Shown: one piece after another, positions 36,688-45,502 of the stretch
Numbering within the stretch: position 1 is the stretch's first letter
Layout: the number at the start of each line of letters is the position of its first letter
Origin: Trujillonella endophytica
GTDB taxonomy: Bacteria; Actinomycetota; Actinomycetes; Mycobacteriales; Geodermatophilaceae
DNA length: 64,000 bases
Reading direction: 5' to 3'
Assembly: GCF_900110555.1 (NCBI RefSeq)
Contig: NZ_FOEE01000006.1
Location: forward strand, 62,001 to 126,000
The notes under the pieces: model-generated
What the model was told of the DNA's origin: nothing
What the model saw: only the letters and a program-made list of their open reading frames with translations
Databases searched by the model: none
Position numbers and translations under genes: made by a program

Positions 36688-38367
36688 TCATCGGAAGATC
36701 ACGTTGAGGGCGACGACCATGACCAGGGAGATGCTGGCCAGCGGCACCGGCGACTGGTACCAGGGCAGGCGGTCCGCGTCGGGGTCGGTGCGCACCTCCT
36801 TCGGGGTCTCGCTGTAGACCAGCCCGGCCAGCTCGTGCACGGGCTTGGGCCGGGTCACCGTCGTCACCGCGATGCTGACCACGAGGTCGACGACGAACGC
36901 GGCGCTGGCGGCGACGAAGCTCGCCCCCTGGCCGCCCAGCGAGATGATGCCCAGCGAGGCCTCCCCGAACGCGTCCTCGCTGAGCAGCGCGACCGTGACG
37001 GCGGCGAGCGTGCCGGAGACCAGGCCCATCCAGCCCGCGGTCGGCGTCATCCGCTTCCAGAACATGCCGAGGATGAAGGTCGCGAACAGCGGGGCGTTGA
37101 AGAACCCGAACAGCGTCTGCAGGTAGTCCATCAGGTTCTGGTAGCCCGAGGCGATGATCGCCGTCCCGATGGCGGTGACCGTGGCGCCGACCGTGGCCCA
37201 CCGGCCGACCTTCAGGTAGTAGCCGTCGGGCCGGTCCTTCTTCACGTACTGCTGCCACAGGTCGTAGCTGAACACCGTGTTGAAGGCCGAGATGTTGGCC
37301 GCCATGCCGGCCATGAACGCCGCCAGCAGACCCGCGATGGCGACGCCGAGCAGGCCGTTGGGGAGCACCTCGCCCATGAGCGCGAGGATCGAGTTGTTGT
37401 ACTCGAACTCGGGGTCCTGGGCGGCCTTCGCCTCCGCCACGTCCCCGATGAGGACCCCGGCGATCATGCCCGGCACGACGACGATGAACGGCACGAACAT
37501 CTTGGGGAACGAGCCGATGATCGGGGTGCTGCGGGCCGCGGACATCGACTTGGTCGCCATCGCCCGCTGCACCTCGACGAAGTTCGTCGTCCAGTAGCCG
37601 AACGAGAGCACGAACCCGAGGCCGAACACGATCCCGACGACCGACCAGAACGGGTCGTCGAAGGTGGACAGCTGCGTGCCCGGCCAGGAGCGCAGCTGCT
37701 CGGCGTCGGCGTCGCGCACCTTGTCCAGCAGCCCGTCGACCCCGCCGACCCGGTGCAGGCCGAGCAGGGTCAGCGGCAGCAGCGCGGCCACGATGACGAA
37801 GAACTGCAGGACCTCGTTGTAGATGGCGGCCGAGAGCCCGCCGAAGGTGATGTAGCTCAGGACGACGGCGGCGGCGACGATCAGCGCCAGCCACAGCGGC
37901 CAGCCGAGCAGCAGCTCGACGATCTTGGCCAGCAGGAACAGGTTGATCCCGGCGATGAGGACCTGCGCCAGCGCGAAGCTCAGCGCGTTGACCAGGTGGG
38001 CGCCCGTGCCGAACCGGCGGCGCATGAACTCCGGGACGCTGCGGACCTTCGACCCGTAGTAGAAGGGCATCATCACGATGCCGAGGAACAGCATCGCGGG
38101 GACGGCGCCGATCCAGAAGTAGTGCATGGTCGGCATGCCGTACTGGGCGCCGTTGGCGGACATGCCGACGATCTCGACCGCGCCGAGGTTCGCCGAGACG
38201 AACGCCAGGCCGGTGACCCAGGCCGGCAGCGACCGGCCCGAGAGGAAGAAGTCCAGGCTGTCGGAGACCCGCCGGCGGGCGGCGGCCCCGATCATCAGGA
38301 CGACGGCGAAGTAGGCGACGACCAGCATGTAGTCGACCCAGTTCGCGTCCAGGCGCAGGTCGTCCAC
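36688..38367 (-). CDS. Sodium:solute symporter (SSS/SGLT family), likely galactose transporter
   Basis: A 559-residue carrier with 13-14 predicted helices. Family features are LSGRSLPAWVTGLAFVSANLGAVEIVG in the first helices, FGGLSAAIYNEVLQFFVIV and AFMAGMAANISAFNTVFSYDLW near residue 330. Members import sugars, amino acids, proline, pantothenate or acetate with Na+. The operon with galK and galT makes galactose or a galactoside the likely substrate (inference). GTG 38367 has GGAGG 6 bases before it. Confidence 0.88.
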   Translation of the reverse strand: MDDLRLDANWVDYMLVVAYFAVVLMIGAAARRRVSDSLDFFLSGRSLPAWVTGLAFVSANLGAVEIVGMSANGAQYGMPTMHYFWIGAVPAMLFLGIVMMPFYYGSKVRSVPEFMRRRFGTGAHLVNALSFALAQVLIAGINLFLLAKIVELLLGWPLWLALIVAAAVVLSYITFGGLSAAIYNEVLQFFVIVAALLPLTLLGLHRVGGVDGLLDKVRDADAEQLRSWPGTQLSTFDDPFWSVVGIVFGLGFVLSFGYWTTNFVEVQRAMATKSMSAARSTPIIGSFPKMFVPFIVVVPGMIAGVLIGDVAEAKAAQDPEFEYNNSILALMGEVLPNGLLGVAIAGLLAAFMAGMAANISAFNTVFSYDLWQQYVKKDRPDGYYLKVGRWATVGATVTAIGTAIIASGYQNLMDYLQTLFGFFNAPLFATFILGMFWKRMTPTAGWMGLVSGTLAAVTVALLSEDAFGEASLGIISLGGQGASFVAASAAFVVDLVVSIAVTTVTRPKPVHELAGLVYSETPKEVRTDPDADRLPWYQSPVPLASISLVMVVALNVIFR

Positions 38368-38398
38368 GCGGACCTCCGTGTGTCTCAGGGTGGGTGGA

Positions 38399-39568
38399 TC
38401 AGGTGAGCCGGCGGGCCCCCGGCGACGGCACGGCGAGGGAGGTCCGGGGCGCGCTGTACCCCTCCTCCCGGAATCGACGCGTGATCACGTCGGTCACCCG
38501 GTCGACGGACCCCGCCTCGACCAGCACGATCGCGCTGCCGCCGAAGCCGCCGCCGACCATGCGGGCCCCGGCCGCGCCGGCGTCGGCCGCCGCGGCGACG
38601 CAGGCGTCCAGCTCCGGCGTCGAGATCTGGAAGTCGTCGCGCAGCGAGGCGTGACCGGCGGTGAGCACGGGCCCGATCGCGCGCGGGTCGCCGGTGCCGC
38701 GCAGCAGCGCCACCACCTCCAGCACCCGGGCGTCCTCGGTCACCACGTGGCGGGCCCGGCGCAGCAGCAGCGCGCCCGCGTCGGTGCCGTCGTCGAGGCG
38801 GGCCAGAGCGGGGACGTCGGGCACGTCGCGCAGCGCCGGCACCCCCAGGCGTTCCGCGGCACGGGCGCACTCGCGGCGCCGGTCGCCGTAGCCGCCGGTG
38901 GCGTGGTCGTGCGTCGTTCCGGTGTCGACGACCAGCAGCACGAGCCCCGCGGCGGCCAGGTCCAGCGGCACCTGCTCGCTGCTGCGGTCGCGGGTGTCGA
39001 GGAACAGCGCGTGCCCGGCCGTGCACAGCAGCGCGGCCGACTGGTCGAGGATGCCGGTGGGGGCGCCGACGAAGTCGTTCTCGGCGGAGCGGGCGACGTC
39101 GACCAGGTCGCCCACGGCCAGCTCGGGGGCGGCGAGGTCGCGCAGCGCCAGCGCCACCGAGCACGACAGCGCGGCCGACGAGGACAGTCCCATGCCGGCC
39201 GGCACGTCGCCGTCGACCAGCACGCTCACCCCGCCCGGCAGCCGCTCGCGCAGCGCGTGCACGACGCCCGCCGGGTAGCCGGCCCAGCCGCCGGGGGTGC
39301 CGGGGGCGAGGTCGGCCAGGGCGAGCTCCACCCGCGAGTCCGCGTGCTGCGCGGAGACCAGCGCCACCCGCCCGTCGTCGCGGCGGGCCACCGCCGCCCG
39401 GGTCGTCTGCTCCAGCGCGACGGGGAGCACGAACCCCTCGTTGTAGTCGGTGTGCTCGCCGATGACGTTGACCCGGCCGGGCGCGGCCCAGACGCCCTCG
39501 GGCGCGGCGCCGAAGGCGGTGCCGAACGCGGCGGCCGCCGCGGCCCCCAGCTCGGCGTCCGCGGTCAC
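38399..39568 (-). CDS. galK: Galactokinase
   Basis: A 389-residue GHMP kinase that phosphorylates galactose to galactose 1-phosphate in the Leloir pathway. It has the galactokinase signature GRVNVIGEHTDYNEGFVLPVA, the ATP loop VPAGMGLSSSAALSCSVAL and the third motif MVGGGFGGSAIVLV. GTG 39568 overlaps the galT stop by 4 bases. A sodium:solute symporter follows 31 bases downstream, forming a transport-and-activation operon. Confidence 0.95.
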   Translation of the reverse strand: MTADAELGAAAAAAFGTAFGAAPEGVWAAPGRVNVIGEHTDYNEGFVLPVALEQTTRAAVARRDDGRVALVSAQHADSRVELALADLAPGTPGGWAGYPAGVVHALRERLPGGVSVLVDGDVPAGMGLSSSAALSCSVALALRDLAAPELAVGDLVDVARSAENDFVGAPTGILDQSAALLCTAGHALFLDTRDRSSEQVPLDLAAAGLVLLVVDTGTTHDHATGGYGDRRRECARAAERLGVPALRDVPDVPALARLDDGTDAGALLLRRARHVVTEDARVLEVVALLRGTGDPRAIGPVLTAGHASLRDDFQISTPELDACVAAAADAGAAGARMVGGGFGGSAIVLVEAGSVDRVTDVITRRFREEGYSAPRTSLAVPSPGARRLT

Positions 39569-40659
39569 GGGAGCTCCACCTCGCGCAACCGGGCCGCGAC
39601 GTCCTCGGGGCTGGTGTCGCTGATGAACACGCCCATCCCGGACTCGGAGCCGGCCAGGTACTTCAGCTTTCCGGGTGCCCTCCGCAGGCTGAACAGCTGC
39701 AGGTGCAGCCACCAGTCGTCACGGCCGCGCCGCACGGGGGCCTGGTTCCAGGCGGCGATGTAGTTCATCGGCTCGTCGAAGCGGTGCGCGAACCGGCCGA
39801 GGCAGTCCTTGAGGACCTCGGCCAGGGAGTCGCGCTCGGCGTCGGCCAGCGCCGGTAGGTCCGGCACCCGCCGGTGCGGGAACAGCTGGAGCTCGTAGGG
39901 CCACCGCGCCGCGGCCGGCACGAACGCCGTCCAGTGCTCGCCGACCGTGACCACGCGGGGCCCGCCGCGCTCGGCGGCGACCACCTCCGCGAACAGGTCT
40001 CCGCCGGTGGCTTCCCGGTGCTTCCGGACCGAGGCCAGCACCCGCTCGGCCCGCGGCGGCAGCGAGGAGTAGCCGTAGACCTGGCCGTGCGGATGGGAGA
40101 GTGTCACCCCGATCTCCTCGCCGTGGTTCTCGAACGGGAAGACGTACTCCACCCCCTCGATCGCGGACAGCTCCGCGGTGCGGTCGGCCCAGACGTCGAC
40201 CAGCAGCCGCAGCCGCGCCACGTCCAGGTCCGCGGGCGCGCGGTCGTGCTCGCTGGTGAACACGACGACCTCGCACCGGCCGAAGCCCGGCCGCAGCTGC
40301 GCGTACGGGGCGCCCGGGGCCGCGGGCGGCACGTCGGGCTCGACGGCCGTGGCCAGCGACGGGAAGCGGTTCTCGAAGACGACGACCTGGTAGTCGGACT
40401 CGGGCACCTCGGTGGGCGGGCGCCCCGGCCGGGTGGGGCACAGCGGGCACTCGTCGGCGGGCGGCAGGAAGGTCCGCGTCTGCCGGTGCGCGGCGTAGAC
40501 CACCCACTCCCCCAGCAGCGCGTCCCAGCGCAGCTGCGACTGCGTGCTGACCGGCGGGAGGTCGCGCGGGTCGACCGCATCGCGGGACGCCGTCGACCCG
40601 TCGGCGTCGTAGTAGACGATCTCCCGGCCGTCGGCCAGCCGCCGACTCGTGCGGATCAC
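39565..40659 (-). CDS. galT: Galactose-1-phosphate uridylyltransferase
   Basis: A 364-residue HIT-superfamily enzyme that exchanges UMP between UDP-glucose and galactose 1-phosphate. The active site reads SHPHGQVYGYSSLP (HxHxQ), with the zinc-type cysteines in CPLCPTRPG near residue 75 and a C-terminal NYIAAWNQAPVRRG. GTG 40659 heads the operon galT-galK-symporter-small membrane protein. No galE lies nearby. A 16-base palindrome 20-35 bases upstream could be its operator. Confidence 0.95.
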   Translation of the reverse strand: MIRTSRRLADGREIVYYDADGSTASRDAVDPRDLPPVSTQSQLRWDALLGEWVVYAAHRQTRTFLPPADECPLCPTRPGRPPTEVPESDYQVVVFENRFPSLATAVEPDVPPAAPGAPYAQLRPGFGRCEVVVFTSEHDRAPADLDVARLRLLVDVWADRTAELSAIEGVEYVFPFENHGEEIGVTLSHPHGQVYGYSSLPPRAERVLASVRKHREATGGDLFAEVVAAERGGPRVVTVGEHWTAFVPAAARWPYELQLFPHRRVPDLPALADAERDSLAEVLKDCLGRFAHRFDEPMNYIAAWNQAPVRRGRDDWWLHLQLFSLRRAPGKLKYLAGSESGMGVFISDTSPEDVAARLREVELP

Positions 40660-40678
40660 GGGGACCGACGCTAGTGCC

Positions 40679-40694
40679 GCGCCTGGTCAGGCGC
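40679..40694. promoter_or_regulatory. Palindrome upstream of galT, candidate operator
   Basis: GCGCCTGGTCAGGCGC, two perfect 7-base arms with a 2-base centre, lies 20-35 bases before the galT start. No regulator gene adjoins the operon. Confidence 0.35.
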
Positions 40695-40728
40695 CTGTCC
40701 GCCGGAGGACACCGCCCCCCCGGGACGG

Positions 40729-40761
40729 CGAGAGCCCCCGGTCGGGGACCGGGGGCTCTCG
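40729..40761 (-). terminator. Terminator after the second tRNA-Glu
   Basis: Perfect 15-base-pair stem (40729-40743 with 40747-40761) and a 3-base loop, 6 bases after the end of the tRNA-Glu gene at 40768-40840. The same hairpin follows the first tRNA-Glu. Confidence 0.85.
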
Positions 40762-40767
40762 AACGCG

Positions 40768-40840
40768 TAGCCCCGAAGGGATTCGAACCCTCGCTACCGC
40801 CGTGAGAGGGCGGCGTCCTGGGCCGCTAGACGACGGGGCC
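40768..40840 (-). tRNA. tRNA-Glu (CTC), copy 2
   Basis: 73-base cloverleaf. The acceptor GGCCCCG pairs with CGGGGCT (G-T at the end), the anticodon stem CCGCC/GGCGG encloses loop CTCTCAC with anticodon CTC, and the T loop is GTTCGAATC. No CCA is encoded. It is identical to the copy at 40943-41015. Confidence 0.97.
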
Positions 40841-40903
40841 GTGCACTGCCATCGTGCCACGGCCCCGATCCGCACCCGCAGGCGGGGCCGGGCCCGGGAA
40901 CGG

Positions 40904-40936
40904 CGAGAGCCCCCGGTCGATGACCGGGGGCTCTCG
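40904..40936 (-). terminator. Terminator after the first tRNA-Glu
   Basis: 15-base-pair stem (40904-40918 with 40922-40936), with the same arm sequence as the hairpin at 40729-40761 but a different 3-base loop. It lies between the two tRNA-Glu genes, so each may be a separate transcription end. Confidence 0.85.
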
Positions 40937-40942
40937 TGCGCG

Positions 40943-41015
40943 TAGCCCCGAAGGGATTCGAACCCTCGCTACCGCCGTGAGAGGGCGGCGTCCTGGGCCG
41001 CTAGACGACGGGGCC
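40943..41015 (-). tRNA. tRNA-Glu (CTC), copy 1
   Basis: Same 73-base sequence as the copy at 40768-40840, with anticodon CTC. The distance between the copies is 175 bases and their hairpins match too, so this is a tandem duplication. Confidence 0.97.
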
Positions 41016-41060
41016 GTGCGGTGGTGCGTGAGGACGCTGATCCGGAGAACAACGCTCTCG

Positions 41061-41132
41061 CTGGGGTACCAGGACTCGAACCTAGACTAACGGAACCAGA
41101 AACCGTCGGGCTGCCAATTACCCCATACCCCA
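41061..41132 (-). tRNA. tRNA-Gln (CTG)
   Basis: 72-base cloverleaf with acceptor TGGGGTA/TACCCCA, anticodon loop TTCTGGT (anticodon CTG) and T loop GTTCGAGTC. One T-T mismatch closes the anticodon stem at its loop end. It lies first in the leftward order tRNA-Gln, tRNA-Glu, tRNA-Glu, near gltX. Confidence 0.95.
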
Positions 41133-41206
41133 AGGGTCGTGCACGCCTCGCGGCGCGGTGACAACCATACCCGACGCCGTCGGCGGCCTGCCGCACCCCC
41201 CTCTCC

Positions 41207-42439
41207 TCAGCGGGCCGCGGCGACCTGCCCCGGCGGCCGGAGGTCCTGCGCCGGGGTCCGCGTCGCGGGGGGACGGCGGGCCACCGAGCGCCGCACCAGC
41301 AGCACGTAGGCGGCCATCGCCAGCACGTCGAGCGCGACGACCAGCAGCCCTGCCCCGCCGCCGAGCTCCTCGCCGGCGTCCACGCCCTCGCCGAGCGCGC
41401 CGGCCAGCAGGAGCACCAGCACGTTGTTGACCGCGTGCAGCACGATCGCGGCCTCCAGACCGCCGGTCAGCCACACCACCGCCGAGGCCGCCAGCCCGAA
41501 GGCGAAACGGTCGAGGAACAGCAGCAGGTCCCCCGGCAGGTGGGCCAGCGAGAACAGCGTCGCGGTCAGCACCGCGGCGGCCAGGGCACCCGCGCGTTCC
41601 CGCCCGACCCAGGCCGCGACCGCCTGACCGAGGTAGCCGCGGAACACGTACTCCTCCGCCGCCGACTGCAGCGGTGTGGTGAGCAGGACCAGGACCGCCA
41701 GCAGGACGAACGAGCGGACGGGGCCGGAGGCATCCACGCCGTCGTCCAGGCCGTACCCGACGGCCAGCTGCACCGCGATCCCGGCCCCCAGGGCCAGCAG
41801 CGCGAGCGGCACGTAGCGGGCGAGCAGCTCCCAGCGCAACCGGGCCAGCACCGACGACGACGAGCCGATCGGCATCTGGTGGGCGGCGACCCAGCACAGC
41901 CAGACGACGGGGATCGCCACCGCGAGGGAGGCGTTGGTGACCAGGAGCACCCACGGGTCGGTGAGGTCGTCGAAGTCGAGGTCGACCGGGCCGCGCGCGA
42001 CGACGGCCAGCGCCCCGGCCACCACCACCACGACGACCGCGATCGTGTACACGCCCACGAACTCCAGGAGCCCGAGCAGCGGCCGCCACCAGCGCCAGGT
42101 GCGCGACCGCATGGCCAGCAGGAACGGCGTGGGCACGTCGTGCGGCAGCGGCGCCGGCACCGCCCACGGCGGCGGCCCCGGGGGCGGACCCCAGGGCACG
42201 GCGCCGGCCGGCGGACCCGGGAGGCCGCCGAGCGGCGACCCCGGGAGGTGCGTGTGCGGCCCCGGAGCCATCGGCACCGGCCCCAGCGGCCACGGCACCG
42301 GCCCGTGGTCCCCGCCCCCGGGCAGCGGCGGGTGCAGGCCCGGGAGCGCGCCCGGCACCCGCGGCGGTGCGGCGTAGCGGGCCGTGGGCGGAGGCCCCGT
42401 GTAGGGCTCCTCCACCTCCGGCCGGCCCGCCCCCGTCAT
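41207..42439 (-). CDS. CPBP family intramembrane metalloprotease
   Basis: A 410-residue membrane protein. The first 120 residues are Pro/Gly-rich (about one third Pro) and look cytoplasmic and disordered. Seven or eight membrane helices follow, with the CPBP/Abi motifs [14 protein letters not shown] (EEXXXR), FSLAHLPGD and [11 protein letters not shown] that form the catalytic site. Actinobacterial members have no known substrates. ATG 42439 overlaps the gltX stop by 4 bases, so it is coupled to gltX, and tRNA-Gln lies 75 bases beyond its end. Confidence 0.9.
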   Translation of the reverse strand: MTGAGRPEVEEPYTGPPPTARYAAPPRVPGALPGLHPPLPGGGDHGPVPWPLGPVPMAPGPHTHLPGSPLGGLPGPPAGAVPWGPPPGPPPWAVPAPLPHDVPTPFLLAMRSRTWRWWRPLLGLLEFVGVYTIAVVVVVVAGALAVVARGPVDLDFDDLTDPWVLLVTNASLAVAIPVVWLCWVAAHQMPIGSSSSVLARLRWELLARYVPLALLALGAGIAVQLAVGYGLDDGVDASGPVRSFVLLAVLVLLTTPLQSAAEEYVFRGYLGQAVAAWVGRERAGALAAAVLTATLFSLAHLPGDLLLFLDRFAFGLAASAVVWLTGGLEAAIVLHAVNNVLVLLLAGALGEGVDAGEELGGGAGLLVVALDVLAMAAYVLLVRRSVARRPPATRTPAQDLRPPGQVAAAR

Positions 42440-43905
42440 CCCCCGTGCGCCCGGGCGGCGGCGAGCCGGGCGAGCGTGCGCTCGCGACCGAGCAGCTCGA
42501 TGGACTCGTACAGGGGCGGCGAGACGGTGCGGCCGCTGACGGCGACCCGCACCGGCCCGAACGCCTGCCGGGGCTTGCGCCCCAGGCCGTCGACCAGGGC
42601 CTCCTTGAGCGCGGTCTCGATCGCGGCGGTGGACCACTCGCCCAGCCCGGTCAGCGCCGCGGTGGCGGCGTCGAGCACCTCCGCGGCGTCGTCCCCGGCG
42701 AGCTGCTTCGCGGCGGCCGCCGGGTCGATCTCGACCTCGTCGACGAAGAGGAAGCCGAGCAGCCCGACGGCGTCGGAGAGCACGATCATCCGCTCCTGGG
42801 CCAGGGGCGCGATGGCCCGCAGGACCCGGTCCTGGTCCGCGGTGGGCGGATCGGCGATCAGCCCGGCACCGGCGAGGAAGGGCCGCACGTGCGCCAGGAA
42901 CTCCTCCGCGGGCAGCGCGCGCAGGTGCGTGGCGTTGATCGCCTCGGCCTTCTTCAGGTCGAAGCGCGCCGGGTTGGCGCTGACCCGGGTGACGTCGAAG
43001 GCCTCGACCAGCTCCGCGGTGGAGAAGACGTCCCGGTCGTCGGCGATCGCCCAGCCGAGCAGGGAGAGGTAGTTGACCAGGCCCTCCGGCAGGAAGCCCC
43101 GGTCGCGGTAGACGTCGAAGTTCGACTGCGGGTCGCGCTTGGAGAGCTTCTTGTTGCCCTCGCCGAAGACCAGGGGCAGGTGGCCGAACCGCGGGGTCCC
43201 CGACGCGACGCCGATGTCGGTGAGCGCCCGGTAGAGGGCGATCTGCCGGGGGGTGGAGGGCAGCAGGTCCTCGCCGCGCAGGACGTCGGTGATGCCCATC
43301 AGGGCGTCGTCCACCGGGTTGGTGAACGGGTACAGCGGAGCGCCGTTGCCGCGCATCAGCACGAAGTCCGGCACGGACCCGGCGGCGAAGCTGATGTCAC
43401 CGCGGACCAGGTCGGTCCAGGCCATGTCCTCCTCCGGCATCCGCAGCCGGAGCACGGGCGAGCGGCCCTCGTCGCGGAACGCGGACCTCTGCGCGTCGGT
43501 GAGGAACCGGTCGGCGTTGTCGTAGCCGAGCTTGGGGTCCTGTCCCGCCGCCCGCCGGCGCGCGTCGACCTCCTCGTTGGTGGAGAACGACTCGTACGCG
43601 TGGCCGGACGCCAGCAGCTTCGCCGCCACCTCGCGGTAGACGTCGGAGCGCTCCGACTGCCGGTAGGGGCCGTTCGGGCCGCCGACCTCGGGGCCCTCGT
43701 CCCAGTCCAGCCCCAGCCACCGCATGCAGTCCAGCAGGTGCCGGTAGGAGTCCTCGGTGTCGCGGGCGGCGTCGGTGTCCTCGATGCGGAACACGAACGT
43801 GCCCCCGGTGTGCCGGGCGTGCGCCCAGTTGAACAGCGCCGTGCGCATCGCCCCGACGTGCACCAGCCCGGTGGGCGACGGGCAGAAGCGGGTCCTGGTG
43901 GTCAC
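42436..43905 (-). CDS. gltX: Glutamyl-tRNA synthetase
   Basis: A 489-residue class I aminoacyl-tRNA synthetase charging tRNA-Glu. The HIGH-type motif is [20 protein letters not shown], and the KMSKS-type loop is [11 protein letters not shown]-terminal anticodon-binding region of about 170 residues follows. In actinobacteria without GlnRS the enzyme also misacylates tRNA-Gln for GatCAB; the tRNA-Gln gene nearby fits this, but specificity was not tested. GTG 43905 overlaps the FAH-family stop by 4 bases. Confidence 0.97.
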   Translation of the reverse strand: MTTRTRFCPSPTGLVHVGAMRTALFNWAHARHTGGTFVFRIEDTDAARDTEDSYRHLLDCMRWLGLDWDEGPEVGGPNGPYRQSERSDVYREVAAKLLASGHAYESFSTNEEVDARRRAAGQDPKLGYDNADRFLTDAQRSAFRDEGRSPVLRLRMPEEDMAWTDLVRGDISFAAGSVPDFVLMRGNGAPLYPFTNPVDDALMGITDVLRGEDLLPSTPRQIALYRALTDIGVASGTPRFGHLPLVFGEGNKKLSKRDPQSNFDVYRDRGFLPEGLVNYLSLLGWAIADDRDVFSTAELVEAFDVTRVSANPARFDLKKAEAINATHLRALPAEEFLAHVRPFLAGAGLIADPPTADQDRVLRAIAPLAQERMIVLSDAVGLLGFLFVDEVEIDPAAAAKQLAGDDAAEVLDAATAALTGLGEWSTAAIETALKEALVDGLGRKPRQAFGPVRVAVSGRTVSPPLYESIELLGRERTLARLAAARAHGG

Positions 43906-44714
43906 CGGGCGCCGCCCGCGGTGGACACGGTGTCGGCGCCGGTGACGCTGTTGGTCAGCGTGCCCAGCCCCTCGATCGAGGCCTCCACCCGCTGCCCGGG
44001 GGCGATCGGGCCGACCCCGGCAGGGGTGCCGGTGAGGACGACGTCGCCGGGCAGCAGGGTCATCACCCGAGAGATGTAGGAGATCAGCGTGGGCACGTCG
44101 AACAGCAGCTGGCTGGTGCGGCCGTCCTGCCGCAGCTCGCCGTCGACCGAGCACCGGACGGCGAGGTCGGCGGGGTCCTTGCCGATGCCCGGGAGGTCGG
44201 TCTCGATCCACGGCCCGAGGGGGCAGAACGAGTCGAAGCCCTTGGCCCGGGTCCACTGGCCGTCGCTGCGCTGCAGGTCGCGCTCGGTGACGTCGTTGCC
44301 GATCGTGTAGCCGAAGACGCTGGCCGGGACCTGCTCCGGGGTGACGTTGCGGGCGCCGCGGGCGCCGATGACGACGGCGAGCTCGACCTCGTGGTGCACG
44401 TTGGTGCTGCCCGGCGGGATGCGGATGGCGTCGCCGGGCCCGATGACCGAGGTCGAGGGCTTGAGGAAGATCAACGGCTCCGCCGGTGCCTCCCCGGTGG
44501 CCATCTCCTTCACGTGGTCGGCGTAGTTCTTCCCGACGCACACGACCTTGCTCGGCAGGATCGGCGAGAGCAGCCGGACGTCGGCCTGCGCGTAGCGCTG
44601 GCCGGTGAAGGAGATCGAGCCGAAGGGGTGGCCCTCGATCTGGGCGACCTGGCCGTCGCCGTCGAGGACACCGAAGGACATGCCCGAGGGCGAGGCGAAG
44701 CGGACGATGCGCAC
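43902..44714 (-). CDS. Fumarylacetoacetate hydrolase family protein
   Basis: A 270-residue FAH-fold protein. Motifs include [54 protein letters not shown] (His and Glu metal ligands), [16 protein letters not shown], and the final [21 protein letters not shown]. Family members hydrolyse or decarboxylate 2-oxo-acids, including acylpyruvases and oxaloacetate decarboxylases, so the precise reaction is open. It overlaps gltX by 4 bases, the same pair seen in mycobacteria (Rv2993c). Confidence 0.9.
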   Translation of the reverse strand: MRIVRFASPSGMSFGVLDGDGQVAQIEGHPFGSISFTGQRYAQADVRLLSPILPSKVVCVGKNYADHVKEMATGEAPAEPLIFLKPSTSVIGPGDAIRIPPGSTNVHHEVELAVVIGARGARNVTPEQVPASVFGYTIGNDVTERDLQRSDGQWTRAKGFDSFCPLGPWIETDLPGIGKDPADLAVRCSVDGELRQDGRTSQLLFDVPTLISYISRVMTLLPGDVVLTGTPAGVGPIAPGQRVEASIEGLGTLTNSVTGADTVSTAGGAR

Positions 44715-44779
44715 GGGTCGAGGCTACTGACCCGCCGCCCCGGGCCGCGCCGCCGGCGGTTCCCCCCTACCGTCGGGGC

Positions 44780-45160
44780 GTGGCCTGCCGCCTGTCCGAG
44801 ATCGTCGTCGACTCCCGCGACCCCGAGGCGCTCGCCTCCTGGTGGGCGGAGGTGCTCGGCTACCGGGTGCTGTCCCGCGACGACGACGGCGCGGTGGAGA
44901 TCGGGCCGGAGGCGGGTTTCGGCGGGCCGGCCCCGACGCTGGTCTTCGCGCCGGTCGCCGAGCCGGAGCCGCGGAAGCCGCGCCTGCACCTGGACGTGAG
45001 CCCCACCGACCGGGACCAGGAGGCGGAGCTGGCGCGCCTGCTGGCCCTCGGCGCCGTGCCGGCCGACGTCGGCCAGACCGGCGCGGAGACCTGGCACGTG
45101 CTGGCCGACCCCGAGGGCAACCCGTTCTGCCTGCTGCGCACCCGCCTGGAGGAGATCTGA
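44780..45160 (+). CDS. VOC family (glyoxalase-like) protein
   Basis: A 126-residue vicinal-oxygen-chelate protein with two beta-alpha-beta units: LSEIVVDSRDPEALASWWAEVLGYRVL and the second half HVLADPEGNPFCLL with the metal-type Glu. Members include glyoxalases, dioxygenases and resistance proteins; no substrate can be assigned. GTG 44780 is divergent from the FAH gene. Its stop is directly followed by the GTG of the ABM-domain gene. Confidence 0.88.
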   Translation: MACRLSEIVVDSRDPEALASWWAEVLGYRVLSRDDDGAVEIGPEAGFGGPAPTLVFAPVAEPEPRKPRLHLDVSPTDRDQEAELARLLALGAVPADVGQTGAETWHVLADPEGNPFCLLRTRLEEI

Positions 45161-45490
45161 GTGATCGTCATCGTCGTGAAGTTCCCCGTCCGACCCGAGC
45201 GCACCGAGGAGTGGACGTCGCTGGCCCGCGACTACGCGGCGGCCGTGGACGCCGAGGAGGGCAGCGTGTTCTTCGAGTGGTCGCGGAGCCTGGAGGATCC
45301 GGACACCTTCGTCTGCATCGAGGGTTTCCGGGACGCCGCGGCCGGCGGTGCCCATGTCGGCACCGACCACTTCCGGCGGTTCGTGGACGTCGCGCCAGAC
45401 CTGGTGAGCGCGCAGCCGCAGATCATCTACATCGACGCCCCCGACGTGAGCGGCTTCGGCCCGATGGGCGAGATCCGGCCGCGCGACTGA
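45161..45490 (+). CDS. ABM-domain quinol monooxygenase-like protein
   Basis: A 109-residue antibiotic-biosynthesis-monooxygenase domain protein (ferredoxin-like fold, usually a dimer). It begins VIVIVVKFPVRPERTEEW, has EGSVFFEWSRSLEDPDTFVCIEGFRD and HFRRFV in the order seen in YgiN-type enzymes. Such small proteins oxidise quinols or degrade heme-like or aromatic compounds. GTG follows the VOC stop with no gap, so the two are an operon. Confidence 0.85.
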   Translation: MIVIVVKFPVRPERTEEWTSLARDYAAAVDAEEGSVFFEWSRSLEDPDTFVCIEGFRDAAAGGAHVGTDHFRRFVDVAPDLVSAQPQIIYIDAPDVSGFGPMGEIRPRD

Positions 45491-45502
45491 GCGACCGGCC
45501 GG

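Noticed and set aside
40729-41132. Integration site of a mobile element at tRNA genes
   Set aside because: No integrase, direct-repeat tRNA fragment or foreign gene content lies beside the tRNAs; the repeat is a simple tandem duplication of hairpin plus tRNA.
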